Part shown: positions 26,448 through 34,527 of the stretch, piece after piece
How the letters are laid out: every line of letters starts with the position of its first letter
Numbering within the stretch: position 1 is the first letter of the stretch
Assembly: GCA_022843745.1 (NCBI GenBank)
Contig: JALHNB010000033.1
Location: 1-64,000, forward strand
Length of the DNA: 64,000 nucleotides
From: Anaerolineae bacterium
Lineage (GTDB): Bacteria; Chloroflexota; Anaerolineae; Aggregatilineales; Phototrophicaceae
Direction: 5' to 3'
Notes under the pieces: generated by a model
Databases searched by the model: none
Told to the model about the DNA's origin: nothing
Seen by the model: only the letters and a program-made list of their open reading frames with translations
Position numbers and translations under genes: made by a program

Positions 26448-27197
26448 ATGACCACTCAAACAACCACCATTTACACACGTCGGGCTGAATTTCTCGCGGG
26501 CATCAAAGACACCTTTCCGATGGTCATCGGCGCGATTCCATTTGGCATCATTTTTGGCGCGGTAGCCATCGCAGGAGGCTTATCACCCGCCGCCGTCATG
26601 GGAATGTCGCTGTTCGTTTTTGCGGGATCAGCGCAATTTATCGGCGCAAACTTGTTTTCACAGGGTGCAGGAATCGGCATCATCGTACTGACGACCTTTG
26701 TCGTTAATCTACGCCACGCACTCTACGGCGCGTCACTCGCTCCCTATGTCAAGCACTTATCTCAGCGCTGGCTTCTCCCTCTCGCATTTACCCTGACCGA
26801 TGAAACTTATGCGATTGTGATTAGTCACTATCAAAAGCACGACGACTCCCCATATAAACACTGGTATTTCTTCGGCTCGGAAGTCATCATGTACCTCAAC
26901 TGGCAAACCTGTACCCTGATCGGCATTATCGCGGGGCAGCAGTTTAGCAATCTTGCCAATCTGGGACTCGATTTTGCGATGGTCGTGACGTTTATCGGCA
27001 TCGTCGTGCCGCTTGTCCGCAATCGTCCGATGCTGATTTGCGCGGCAGCGGCGGGGATCACCAGCGTCCTGGCGAACGACCTTCCCAACAGACTCGGCTT
27101 GATGGTCGCGGCGCTGGTCGGCATCGTAGCGGGAATGATCGCGGAAGAAATACTTTTAAAGCAACGACACAATGAAAGCAAAGAAACGCAAAGCTGA
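26448..27197 (+). CDS. azlC: AzlC family branched-chain amino acid exporter subunit
   Basis: This ~249-residue polytopic protein has about seven hydrophobic segments, with the AzlC landmarks [48 protein letters not shown] and LTDETYAI. AzlC is the large subunit of a two-component exporter for branched-chain amino acids. The start ATG follows ACGGTT; a TTG eight codons upstream is in frame but has no ribosome site. The small subunit AzlD follows after 29 bases. Confidence 0.93.
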   Translation: MTTQTTTIYTRRAEFLAGIKDTFPMVIGAIPFGIIFGAVAIAGGLSPAAVMGMSLFVFAGSAQFIGANLFSQGAGIGIIVLTTFVVNLRHALYGASLAPYVKHLSQRWLLPLAFTLTDETYAIVISHYQKHDDSPYKHWYFFGSEVIMYLNWQTCTLIGIIAGQQFSNLANLGLDFAMVVTFIGIVVPLVRNRPMLICAAAAGITSVLANDLPNRLGLMVAALVGIVAGMIAEEILLKQRHNESKETQS

Positions 27198-27226
27198 ATT
27201 TTGCTGACTGACCGCTGAAAGCTAAC

Positions 27227-27547
27227 ATGAACGAAATTTTACTGATACTTGGAATGATGCTCGTCACATTCGGTGTCCGTTACCCAATGCTGGCGATTGT
27301 GGGTCGGCTGCAACTGCCGTCAAGCGTCATCCGTGCGCTGGGATATGTGCCTGTCGCCGTGCTAACCGCCATCATCGTTCCGGCGGTGATTATGCCGCAG
27401 GGTGACATTGATATTGGGATTGATAATGCTTATCTGATTGCTGCGCTACTGGCACTTATCGTCTCGTGGCGCACGAAAAATCTGCTGGCAACCATCGTGA
27501 TCGGCATGGGCGGGTTTCTCTTATGGCGGACGGTGATGGGTAATTGA
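27227..27547 (+). CDS. azlD: AzlD family transporter small subunit
   Basis: This 106-residue membrane protein has four short hydrophobic helices. The AzlD pattern is visible at the N-terminus (LILGMMLVTFGVRYPMLAI) and in the middle (LGYVPVAVLTAIIVPAVI), ending in WRTKNLLATIVIGMG. It pairs with the AzlC protein upstream to form the branched-chain amino acid export complex. The 29-base spacer carries a GCTGACTGACCGCTGAAAGC run that looks like a remnant of a dispersed repeat. Confidence 0.92.
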   Translation: MNEILLILGMMLVTFGVRYPMLAIVGRLQLPSSVIRALGYVPVAVLTAIIVPAVIMPQGDIDIGIDNAYLIAALLALIVSWRTKNLLATIVIGMGGFLLWRTVMGN

Positions 27548-27587
27548 AGCGAATTATATGATTGAGATTTGAGAATCGAGAAAGTGC

Positions 27588-28091
27588 ATGATGCAAATCG
27601 AAATTGTCGAAACCACGATTGCCGACAGGCCGTTGATGACGAATGTTTACCAATATTACATGTATGACTTCAGTGATCTTGTGGACGACATGGACTTGCT
27701 GGAAGACGGGCGCTACTCGATTGATGATCTCAATGGCTATTGGGTCGAACCCTGGCGGCACGTCTTTTTGGTAAAAGTCGATGGCAAAATCGCGGGTTTC
27801 GCGCTGGTCGATGAACCGCCGCCGAATCAAGCTGAGAAATATATCGAGATGGCCGAGTTTTTTGTCCTGCGCAAATTTCGCAAATCCGGCATCGGGGAAT
27901 ATTTTGCGCGGCAGCTATTTGATCGCTACCGGGGCAAGTGGCTCGTGCGCGAAATCAGCACCAATACAGGCGCGATAGCGTTCTGGCGCAAGATCATCGG
28001 GCGTTATACCAACGACCAGTTTGCGGAGCAAGTCTGGGAAGGTCGCAGGCTGCGCGGCTTCACCCAATATTTCGACAACAGCTTTTTGTGA
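27588..28091 (+). CDS. GNAT family N-acetyltransferase
   Basis: This 167-residue protein is a GNAT acetyltransferase. The acetyl-CoA pyrophosphate loop appears as RKFRKSGIGE after strand 4 (EMAEFFVLRK), and a C-terminal FWRKIIGRY motif occupies the position of the usual strand 5 and helix. It transfers an acetyl group from acetyl-CoA to an unknown amine. Two adjacent ATG codons are possible; GAGAAAG lies upstream. It follows azlD by 40 bases and may be the last gene of that unit, or be transcribed separately. Confidence 0.88.
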   Translation: MMQIEIVETTIADRPLMTNVYQYYMYDFSDLVDDMDLLEDGRYSIDDLNGYWVEPWRHVFLVKVDGKIAGFALVDEPPPNQAEKYIEMAEFFVLRKFRKSGIGEYFARQLFDRYRGKWLVREISTNTGAIAFWRKIIGRYTNDQFAEQVWEGRRLRGFTQYFDNSFL

Positions 28092-28207
28092 TGTTTCCTG
28101 TCATTCCCTTAAAACCTATTGTCTCGACAATTAGGAGTATGATTTGACACCACTCGCTTGTTCACGATAATGAGATAATAAATATTTCAAAAATAACAAA
28201 AGAGATA

Positions 28208-29407
28208 ATGTCTAGTAAAAGCATATTTATCAGTTTCCGTCGTGAGAGCAGCGAACATTTATCCCAGCTCATTTTTAATAATTTAGAAATTCGAGGGTAC
28301 GATGTTTTTATGAATATTGTTACTCCCGATGACGATCCATTTGACGCAAGAATCCAGAATGAAATTGAAAAACGGCCTCATTTTCTTGTTCTCTTGTCAT
28401 CTGGTTCTTTGGAACCCTGTATCAAGCCGGATGACCCGTTCAGGCTCGAAATTGAGCACGCCATTGATCTACAGAAAAATGTGATCCCACTGTGTGAAGA
28501 GGGTTTCAATTTCAGAAATTATCAGGAATATCTAATCGGCAAGCTGAGTCAGTTATCCCATTATGAGGGGACTCGCTTGTTTAATGATTATTTTGAAGCC
28601 GCCCTCCATGACTTGGAACATCGTTTCCTGAATAATCGGAGCCGAAATCAGTTAAAAATCGATTCTAATCTTGTATTGAGTGTGACCCTACCTTATCGAG
28701 CATCCGATGAGCTAGTCCATTCAGCAAAATCTAAAGTCCAGATCATTCTCGATGGAGATATTGCCAATTTTGATCAAAAGGAATTTACGAATGCCCTTAG
28801 CGGCATGTTAGATGTTCCCCAAAAGGAAATAACGATTTTGAGAGCAGCTGAAGGAAGTATCCTCATTCAAATCGAGCTTCCAACAGATGCGGCAAAACGA
28901 TTATATGACTTGGTGTATCAATCTGAGGATCAACTTCATACTTTATATAGACCAGAGAATGCATCTAGAAATATTGATCGAGCGCCGTCAACACGTCCGA
29001 ACCCATCTGAGCTGTTAAAAGCGAAAGAACACAAAGAAAACAAAGTGAAGCCTACTGTGCTTATCGTTGATGATGAAGAGGGATTTCTACAAATTATACA
29101 GGTCATTCTTAAAAGAGCTGGATACAAGACATTCCTTGCCAATGATGGGATAATGGCACTAGAGATCATTTACAAAGATCGACCAGATATTATCATTTTG
29201 GATGATATGATGCCGGGAATGACTGGCGGTGAGGTTTGCAAACAAATAAAAGGTGACGCTAGGATACGGGATACCATAGTAATCATGCACAGCAGTGGGG
29301 CAAAGATACGAAACCCTGAATACATCAAACAAATCAAGGCTGATGGTGTCCTTTTTAAACCTTCGCTACCGAATGAGATTATTGATATGCTTAATCGGCT
29401 ACGTTAA
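28208..29407 (+). CDS. TIR domain and response-regulator receiver fusion
   Basis: This 399-residue cytoplasmic protein has three parts. Residues 1-140 form a TIR domain (SIFISFRRESSEHL; putative NADase Glu81 in FRLEIEHAI). Residues 175-240 form a small alpha/beta unit (VQIILDGDIANFDQKEF...IRAAEGSILIQIELP) that I have seen fused to other effector domains but cannot name. Residues 280-399 form a CheY-like receiver with VLIVDDEEGF, phosphoacceptor Asp332 (IIILDDMMPG) and Lys in VLFKPS. The gene is AT-rich relative to its neighbours. It may be a phosphorylation-gated TIR effector. AGAGA precedes the ATG. A hairpin terminator follows. Confidence 0.88.
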   Translation: MSSKSIFISFRRESSEHLSQLIFNNLEIRGYDVFMNIVTPDDDPFDARIQNEIEKRPHFLVLLSSGSLEPCIKPDDPFRLEIEHAIDLQKNVIPLCEEGFNFRNYQEYLIGKLSQLSHYEGTRLFNDYFEAALHDLEHRFLNNRSRNQLKIDSNLVLSVTLPYRASDELVHSAKSKVQIILDGDIANFDQKEFTNALSGMLDVPQKEITILRAAEGSILIQIELPTDAAKRLYDLVYQSEDQLHTLYRPENASRNIDRAPSTRPNPSELLKAKEHKENKVKPTVLIVDDEEGFLQIIQVILKRAGYKTFLANDGIMALEIIYKDRPDIIILDDMMPGMTGGEVCKQIKGDARIRDTIVIMHSSGAKIRNPEYIKQIKADGVLFKPSLPNEIIDMLNRLR

Positions 29408-29433
29408 TCCGGTCCGGATCTAGTGACCTAGAA

Positions 29434-29458
29434 AACCTGTAGCGTTATAGGTTATTTT
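29434..29458 (+). terminator. Intrinsic terminator candidate after the TIR-receiver gene
   Basis: An eight-base-pair stem, AACCTGTA/TATAGGTT with one G-U pair and loop GCGT, is followed by ATTTTGC. It lies between convergent genes. Confidence 0.55.
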
Positions 29459-29463
29459 GCATC

Positions 29464-30222
29464 TTATTTCTTCCGCGCGATGCCGATTTGATTGACACCC
29501 ATGCTCAAGGGCGTGAAGGTCGTGCGCGTCACCACTTGTGCCAGCGCGGGTAAACCAAACATGCCGAATTGAATCATTTTGGGAATCAGCGGCAGATACG
29601 GAACATCCCACAAACCATCGCCAAAATGCTTGACCATCGCAAAACCATTCGCTTCGCACCAACGCCGCCACTGCTGCGGTGGATGCACATTAATATGTGT
29701 TTTATCCTTGCCAATCGCATCATTTTCGCGGTCTTTGAAACGGCGCAGCGCATAATCGGGATGCGGAGTCGCGAACAACCACAGGCCACCCGGTTTGAGG
29801 ATGCGACTCACCTGTTGGATCGTATTTTCGGGGTCTGGCAAATGCTCGACGAGATGCAGCGCGACCACCACGCTGAACGATCCCGTCTCGAAAGCGCTCA
29901 AATCGTCGGCGCTCATCTGATAAGCTTCGGCTTTCGGCGCATTGAGCTTCGTTTGCTCGATGCTGTAATCGATCAGGTCAATACCGACACATTGAAAATC
30001 GTCCTGCAAAAGACCCAGCAGATGCCCCAGCCCACAGCCCATCTCTAGCAATTTCCCGCCGGGGGGCGCATAACGCTGCACCAACGCCGCATAATAGCGC
30101 CGCGCGAACCAGTACATACTGTATTTGCCCAGCCCGCGATCCGCATAATTCCATTTCTCAAAATATTCACGGGTATAGTGCTCGACAGGGGCATTCGATT
30201 GATTGGTCGAGGGATCCGTCAT
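29464..30222 (-). CDS. Class I SAM-dependent methyltransferase
   Basis: This 252-residue protein has a Rossmann-like methyltransferase fold. Motif I (LLEMGCGLGHLLGLL) binds S-adenosylmethionine, the acidic residue after strand 2 is in VGIDLIDYS, and motif post-II/III (SFSVVVALHLVEHLPDPENTIQQV) and GGLWLFATPHPDY follow. This matches the UbiE/COQ5-like group that methylates small molecules; the acceptor is unknown. GAGG lies about six bases before the ATG. A structured spacer and the histidine kinase gene precede it on the same strand. Confidence 0.92.
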   Translation of the reverse strand: MTDPSTNQSNAPVEHYTREYFEKWNYADRGLGKYSMYWFARRYYAALVQRYAPPGGKLLEMGCGLGHLLGLLQDDFQCVGIDLIDYSIEQTKLNAPKAEAYQMSADDLSAFETGSFSVVVALHLVEHLPDPENTIQQVSRILKPGGLWLFATPHPDYALRRFKDRENDAIGKDKTHINVHPPQQWRRWCEANGFAMVKHFGDGLWDVPYLPLIPKMIQFGMFGLPALAQVVTRTTFTPLSMGVNQIGIARKK

Positions 30223-30277
30223 AGTTGCCTCGTGATATAAGCAGGCCGAAAAAAGTGATTTGTGCTACTATGAAATT

Positions 30278-30378
30278 GGCGGGACGTGGAAAAGAGCGCG
30301 CCGCCCTTACGGACGGCGCTTTTACGCGAGGTCGTGAACTGTTTAAAGTTCACTTCATTCACAGTACCACGTCTCGCC
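30278..30378. other. Highly structured 101-base spacer
   Basis: The ends GGCGGGACGTGG and CCACGTCTCGCC pair over 12 bases with one G-U pair, enclosing two inner hairpins: GCGCCGCCC/GGACGGCGC with one mismatch, followed by TTTT on either strand, and GTGAACT/AGTTCAC. It could be a bidirectional terminator, a structured leader of the methyltransferase mRNA, or a miniature inverted-repeat element. Confidence 0.5.
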
Positions 30379-30398
30379 TCATAATTGAATAAAGGTTG

Positions 30399-31493
30399 TC
30401 AGGCAAGCGCGAGGCGAACAAGCACCGTCGTTTGCTGGTTGGGCGTGCTATCAACCGTCAGACTGCCACCATGTAATTCTGCCAGCCGCTTCGCGATAAT
30501 CAACCCCAGACCAGACCCTTGCTGTTCATAAAATTCGCGATCAAACTGGCGATAAGCACCGATGCGCTTAATCTGATCAGATGTCATCCCACGTCCCTGA
30601 TCAGAAACGGAGAGAATATATTCCTGCTCATTTACGCTGCCACTGACTTTGATAGGCGCACCCGGAGACGAAAATTTAGCGGCATTATCGACCAATTCTT
30701 CCACGATTTTAGCGAGATTTTGCTCGTGAATTTTCAGTTTGGCAGGCGCAATATCTAGTTTCAAATCACCATCACGCTGAACGGCATTGAGCGTGCGGAA
30801 GGTTTTCTCCTTGATAATTCTTTCCGCTTCATTGGTCGTACCCTTGAGGGTATCTTCCCGGCGTTTCGGATCGAATCCCAGAATCTCGATCTGAGCGTAA
30901 GTCAGATAATTTTCGACCAAACGGAAAAGCCGTGTGCCAGCCTGATAGATGTGATCCGCCATTTTTACCACCTGGTCAGGTGGCATCGACGTCCCATCCA
31001 GCACAATAATTTCTGAGAAACCCAGAATACTCGTCAGCGGTGTACGCAGCTCATGCGGCATCGATAAGGCGATATTCTCGCGCAACGTACCGAGTTCTGC
31101 CTGAGCGATGTCAACAATATCATCTGTCTTTTTCAGTCGTGCATCAATGCTTTCCAGCAATTCAGCAACCGTAAATGGTTTGGTCAGATAATCATCCGCG
31201 CCGAGGTTCATCCCCTGGCGCATATCCCGGCGTTCAGTACGTGCAGTCAGGAAAATAAACGGTGTCAGGCGGGTTGTAGCGCTATTACGCAGTTGGTATA
31301 GCACTTCATAGCCGTTCATCTCAGGCATCATAATATCGCATATGATAAGATCTGGCAGGTACTCATACGCGCATTGCAGCCCAAGCCGGCCATTCTCTGC
31401 GCCTTGAACGTCAAAACCTTCAAGTCTTAATATCTCAAGCGCATTGTGGAGAACGGATTGTTCATCCTCAATGACTAAAATTTTCTGTTTCAT
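30399..31493 (-). CDS. Receiver-histidine kinase hybrid (response regulator fused to HisKA/HATPase)
   Basis: This 364-residue protein is an unusual-order hybrid. Residues 1-120 are a receiver domain (VIEDE, phosphoacceptor Asp53 in LIICDIMMP, Lys105 in YLTKPF). Residues 130-220 contain the dimerisation/phosphotransfer domain with His147 (MPHELRTPLTSILGFSE). The C-terminal HATPase has N, G1 and G2 boxes (VEELVDNAAKF, VSDQGRGM, GSGLGL). There is no membrane helix or sensor domain, so the input is likely through receiver phosphorylation. AGGATGG lies upstream of the preferred ATG, 13 codons inside a longer possible frame. No partner regulator is adjacent. Confidence 0.93.
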   Translation of the reverse strand: MKQKILVIEDEQSVLHNALEILRLEGFDVQGAENGRLGLQCAYEYLPDLIICDIMMPEMNGYEVLYQLRNSATTRLTPFIFLTARTERRDMRQGMNLGADDYLTKPFTVAELLESIDARLKKTDDIVDIAQAELGTLRENIALSMPHELRTPLTSILGFSEIIVLDGTSMPPDQVVKMADHIYQAGTRLFRLVENYLTYAQIEILGFDPKRREDTLKGTTNEAERIIKEKTFRTLNAVQRDGDLKLDIAPAKLKIHEQNLAKIVEELVDNAAKFSSPGAPIKVSGSVNEQEYILSVSDQGRGMTSDQIKRIGAYRQFDREFYEQQGSGLGLIIAKRLAELHGGSLTVDSTPNQQTTVLVRLALA

Positions 31494-31547
31494 GTTTCCC
31501 ATCCTTTTCTGTATTATTAATCGAAAAGGCATTTCGAAAAATTAACG

Positions 31548-32153
31548 TCACCGTTTTGATGGAGTCCACTCACTCAATGGTACAGGTTGTTCAGGTGGCA
31601 TCGTTAAATCATACAACTCAAACGCAAGTTCGGGCAAGCGGAGTATTCCATAGGTGTGCGACGACGAACGCATATTATTAAAAGTATAGAGTGAACCAGG
31701 GTTGATAACACAGCCCTGATCGACGCGAATACACATCGGCATGTGGGTATGCCCCGTAATCAAAACATCCGCGCCAAGCGAATCCAACATCATATTCAGC
31801 AGCGTATCGGAAATATGATCGCGATACAGTCCCCAAATGTTGTTGCCGGGTTTGCCATGACACATGTAAATGCTGCATCCATCAAAGTCGCCCTGCCAAT
31901 CCAGAGGCAGCGATTTGAGATAGGTAGCATCTTCCAATGTTAACCCATGAAACCATTCATCATGATTACCACGCACAGTTGGTATCTGGCGCTGACGAAA
32001 CACTTTAACGACTTCACCCGGCTCCGGCCCACGCCCCACCAGATCACCCGCGCAAAGAATCAGGTCAACTTTGTGATAATGATCAAATCGGTCTAGAACC
32101 GTCTTGAGTGCAGCATAGTCTCCATGAATATCTGATATAAGCCCTATTTTCAT
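31548..32153 (-). CDS. YfcE/MJ0936-type metallophosphoesterase
   Basis: This 201-residue protein is a calcineurin-like metallophosphoesterase. The metal ligands appear in order: DIHGDYAAL (Asp-x-His), CAGDLVGRGP, RGNHDEW, CHGKPG and TGHTHMP. The dinuclear metal centre hydrolyses phosphodiesters or phosphomonoesters in the cytoplasm; the physiological substrate of this small subgroup is usually unknown. AGGA sits upstream of the ATG. It lies between the epimerase and the kinase-receiver gene on the same strand, with modest gaps. Confidence 0.93.
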   Translation of the reverse strand: MKIGLISDIHGDYAALKTVLDRFDHYHKVDLILCAGDLVGRGPEPGEVVKVFRQRQIPTVRGNHDEWFHGLTLEDATYLKSLPLDWQGDFDGCSIYMCHGKPGNNIWGLYRDHISDTLLNMMLDSLGADVLITGHTHMPMCIRVDQGCVINPGSLYTFNNMRSSSHTYGILRLPELAFELYDLTMPPEQPVPLSEWTPSKR

Positions 32154-32243
32154 CCTAAATTCCTACGGCAGACAGAATGTAGACTATTATACCAAAACTG
32201 TCCGTTAAAAATGGGGGCAGAGTAAAATTTCGGACTTCAAACT

Positions 32244-33191
32244 CTAGAGCTTATGATGTGTGCGATACCATTCCCATGTCCGGGCGAGGCCATCTCGAAT
32301 GTTTACTTTGGGGTTAAAATCTAAAAGTTCGGATGCCCGGCTGTTATCGCAGTAGGTAATGCGCGGCTCGGTCAGTGGCGCAGTCGTATTCTTGATAATC
32401 GCTCGTTTGCCGATCAATTCCTCGTAAATATGTATGAATGACATGAGAGAAATCGGCGCACCGTAGCCGAGGTTGATGGTCGAATAACCCATTGGGCGCT
32501 CTAACGCCGCCATGACACCGTCGACAGTATCATCGACATACGTCCAATCCCGCTCCATATCACCGCTGTCATACACTGTAATCGGTTTATCATGAATCAT
32601 AGAATCAATAACTTTGAGGGGCATCATATCGGGCCGTCCGTTTGGCCCATAGACGTTAAAAAAGCGGAGCGCGGTTACATTCAGACCAAATAAATGATAA
32701 TAACTGTGGGCAAATAATTCGGCGGCGCGTTTACTGGCTGGGTAAGGTGCAAGTGGAGCGTCCGGCAGGTCATCTTCCACAAATGGGACACGCAACGCAT
32801 TGCCATAAACGGATGAAGTCGAAGCCAGAATAAAGACTTCTACATGATGTTTACGAGCAGCATCCAACATGTTAACGCTGCCTGTTGTATTGACATCGGA
32901 GTACAAACGGCCTCGTTCAGCCGAATAACGAACGCTCGCCATCCCGGCCAGATGCGCCACACGGTTAATCGAATAGTCGGTAAATATACGTCCAACCAGC
33001 GCCTCATCCCGTATATCACCTTCCAGGATAACGGCTTTATCTTTTAAGACCGCAACTCTCGCACGCTTCAAAGCCGGATCATAATAATCGTCAAAGTTAT
33101 CGAATATGATGACTTCCTGCCCTGCCTGAATTAAGCGATTGGCGAGATGATTGCCAATGAATCCAGCGCCACCTGTGACTAAAACCGCCAT
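32244..33191 (-). CDS. NAD-dependent nucleotide-sugar epimerase (UDP-glucose/glucuronate 4-epimerase-like)
   Basis: This 315-residue protein is an extended short-chain dehydrogenase. The NAD-binding motif TGGAGFIGNHL is at the N-terminus and NFDDYYDPALK after strand 2 is characteristic of UDP-glucuronate 4-epimerases. The catalytic Thr/Ser (STSSVYGN) and the YPASK Tyr-Lys pair follow, and the length is typical. The product would supply sugar nucleotides for cell-envelope glycans. AAGGAG precedes the ATG. It is divergent from the histidine phosphatase gene, across a promoter region with inverted repeats. Confidence 0.9.
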   Translation of the reverse strand: MAVLVTGGAGFIGNHLANRLIQAGQEVIIFDNFDDYYDPALKRARVAVLKDKAVILEGDIRDEALVGRIFTDYSINRVAHLAGMASVRYSAERGRLYSDVNTTGSVNMLDAARKHHVEVFILASTSSVYGNALRVPFVEDDLPDAPLAPYPASKRAAELFAHSYYHLFGLNVTALRFFNVYGPNGRPDMMPLKVIDSMIHDKPITVYDSGDMERDWTYVDDTVDGVMAALERPMGYSTINLGYGAPISLMSFIHIYEELIGKRAIIKNTTAPLTEPRITYCDNSRASELLDFNPKVNIRDGLARTWEWYRTHHKL

Positions 33192-33210
33192 TCAATACTC
33201 CTTATACTGT

Positions 33211-33256
33211 GCGCTAAATGCCGATACTTTAGCGCCAAAGGTGAATGTGCGCTAAA
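33211..33256. promoter_or_regulatory. Inverted repeat GCGCTAAA/TTTAGCGC plus a third copy in a divergent promoter
   Basis: GCGCTAAA (33211-33218) and TTTAGCGC (33228-33235) form a perfect eight-base inverted repeat with a nine-base spacer, and another direct GCGCTAAA is at 33249-33256. They lie between divergent genes and look like operator sites for a dimeric regulator. Confidence 0.45.
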
Positions 33257-33282
33257 TTCTTGATGTGATTCTTGCAGGGATA

Positions 33283-33291
33283 TGCTATTAT
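33283..33291 (+). promoter_or_regulatory. Extended -10 promoter element
   Basis: TGCTATTAT has the TG-n-TATTAT form of an extended -10 element, 38 bases upstream of the phosphatase ATG. No convincing -35 element is placed at 17 bases. Confidence 0.4.
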
Positions 33292-33328
33292 CCACCTTTA
33301 GTTCAGACATATCATATCAGAATAATCC

Positions 33329-33982
33329 ATGACACACCTCCTGTTGATTAGGCACGCTGTAAACGATTTCGTAAAAACGGGTAAGCTAGCTGGCTGGACA
33401 CCCGAAGTTCACCTCAATGATGAAGGCAAAGCGCAGGCCGAGGCACTCGGTAAACGGTTGATCGATGCACCGATCAAACATTTGTATGCCAGCCCTTTGG
33501 AACGCACTATGGAAACCGCAGAAGCAATCCGGCAGCACCACCCACACCTCACTATCCTTCACAAAGAGGGTATCGGAGAAGTCATCTATGGTGAGTGGGA
33601 AGGGAAAAAGATTTCTGATCTTGCGCAGCGCAAAATGTGGAGTGTGGTGCAGGATTACCCTTCGCGCGCCAGTTTCCCCAACGGTGAAACGATGCGCGGC
33701 GTACAGATGAGAGTCGTGAACGCGCTTGAAGAACTCGTTTTGGAACATCCACGTGATATGGTGGCAGTTGTGTTTCATGCCGATTTGATTAAAATGGCGT
33801 TGGCGCATTATTTAGGGATGCACCTGGATAATTTTCAACGCATCGTTGTCTCCCCTGCCTCAATCAGCAGCATCATGCTCGGCCACAGCCGCCCGTATAT
33901 CGCAAGCATGAACGACACGGCTCATCTGGCAGAGATGGAACGCGAGCGCAAAAATCAAGAAGCGCAGCAAGAACAAAAATAA
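33329..33982 (+). CDS. Histidine phosphatase, MSMEG_4193-type phosphomutase family
   Basis: This 217-residue histidine phosphatase has the active-site sequence LIRHAVNDFVKTGKLAGW, with Ala in place of the usual Gly after the His, as in the group first described in actinobacteria beside DUF3090. The second His is in VVFHADLIKMAL. The length and the sequence HLNDEGKAQAEALG fit that family. The substrate is unknown; a phosphosugar or inositol phosphate is likely. It is the first gene of a three-gene unit with DUF3090 and a kinase-like protein, an arrangement I recall as conserved in actinobacteria. Confidence 0.9.
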   Translation: MTHLLLIRHAVNDFVKTGKLAGWTPEVHLNDEGKAQAEALGKRLIDAPIKHLYASPLERTMETAEAIRQHHPHLTILHKEGIGEVIYGEWEGKKISDLAQRKMWSVVQDYPSRASFPNGETMRGVQMRVVNALEELVLEHPRDMVAVVFHADLIKMALAHYLGMHLDNFQRIVVSPASISSIMLGHSRPYIASMNDTAHLAEMERERKNQEAQQEQK

Positions 33983-34011
33983 ACGGCTATCGCATTAAAG
34001 GCAACTGAATT

Positions 34012-34527
34012 ATGCCGAATACTGAAATCGAATTGAATCCTGTAGACTATGTAACGATTGGCACGATTGGGCCAAAAGGTCAGCGCACTTTCCATCTGCA
34101 AGCCGGAAAAGGCACTCAGGTGGTTTCGTTATTGATCGAGAAAGAACAGGCATGGGCGTTAAGTGAAGCGGTCAAAGAACTCCTGGACGACCTTGATAAG
34201 CGCTATCCAAATCCTGATGGCAATCCAACTGAAATTGATGTAAAAACGCTTGATATGGATCTGCGTGAACCGATTGAGCCTGTTTTCCGGGTCGCTCAGA
34301 TGGGTCTGGGCTATGACGAAGATCGGAATATGGTGGTATTGGTGGCGCAGGAACTGGTTGCTGCACAAGAAGAAGAGAATGAAATCGACGCGGTTGAACC
34401 CGGCGTGGTACGCATGTGGTGCAGCCGTCAACAAATGCGGGCTTTAAGCCTGCACTCTCTGGAGACTGTTCAGGCTGGACGCGCAGACCCTCGACAAAAT
34501 GGACGTGTGGTATATTATTGGACCTGA
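34012..34527 (+). CDS. DUF3090 family protein
   Basis: This 171-residue protein matches DUF3090: the N-terminus reads IELNPVDYVTIGTIGPKGQRTF, and LQAGKGTQVVSLLIEKEQA and the acidic middle (VFRVAQMGLGYDEDRNMVVLVAQ) follow. As I recall, family members end with a cysteine-rich zinc-binding tail; here that part is missing, and the sequence passes from QAGR straight to DPRQNGRVVYYWT. The protein sits between the phosphatase and the kinase-like gene, and its stop overlaps the next start (TGATG). Its function is unknown, though the trio is thought to act together. Confidence 0.88.
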   Translation: MPNTEIELNPVDYVTIGTIGPKGQRTFHLQAGKGTQVVSLLIEKEQAWALSEAVKELLDDLDKRYPNPDGNPTEIDVKTLDMDLREPIEPVFRVAQMGLGYDEDRNMVVLVAQELVAAQEEENEIDAVEPGVVRMWCSRQQMRALSLHSLETVQAGRADPRQNGRVVYYWT

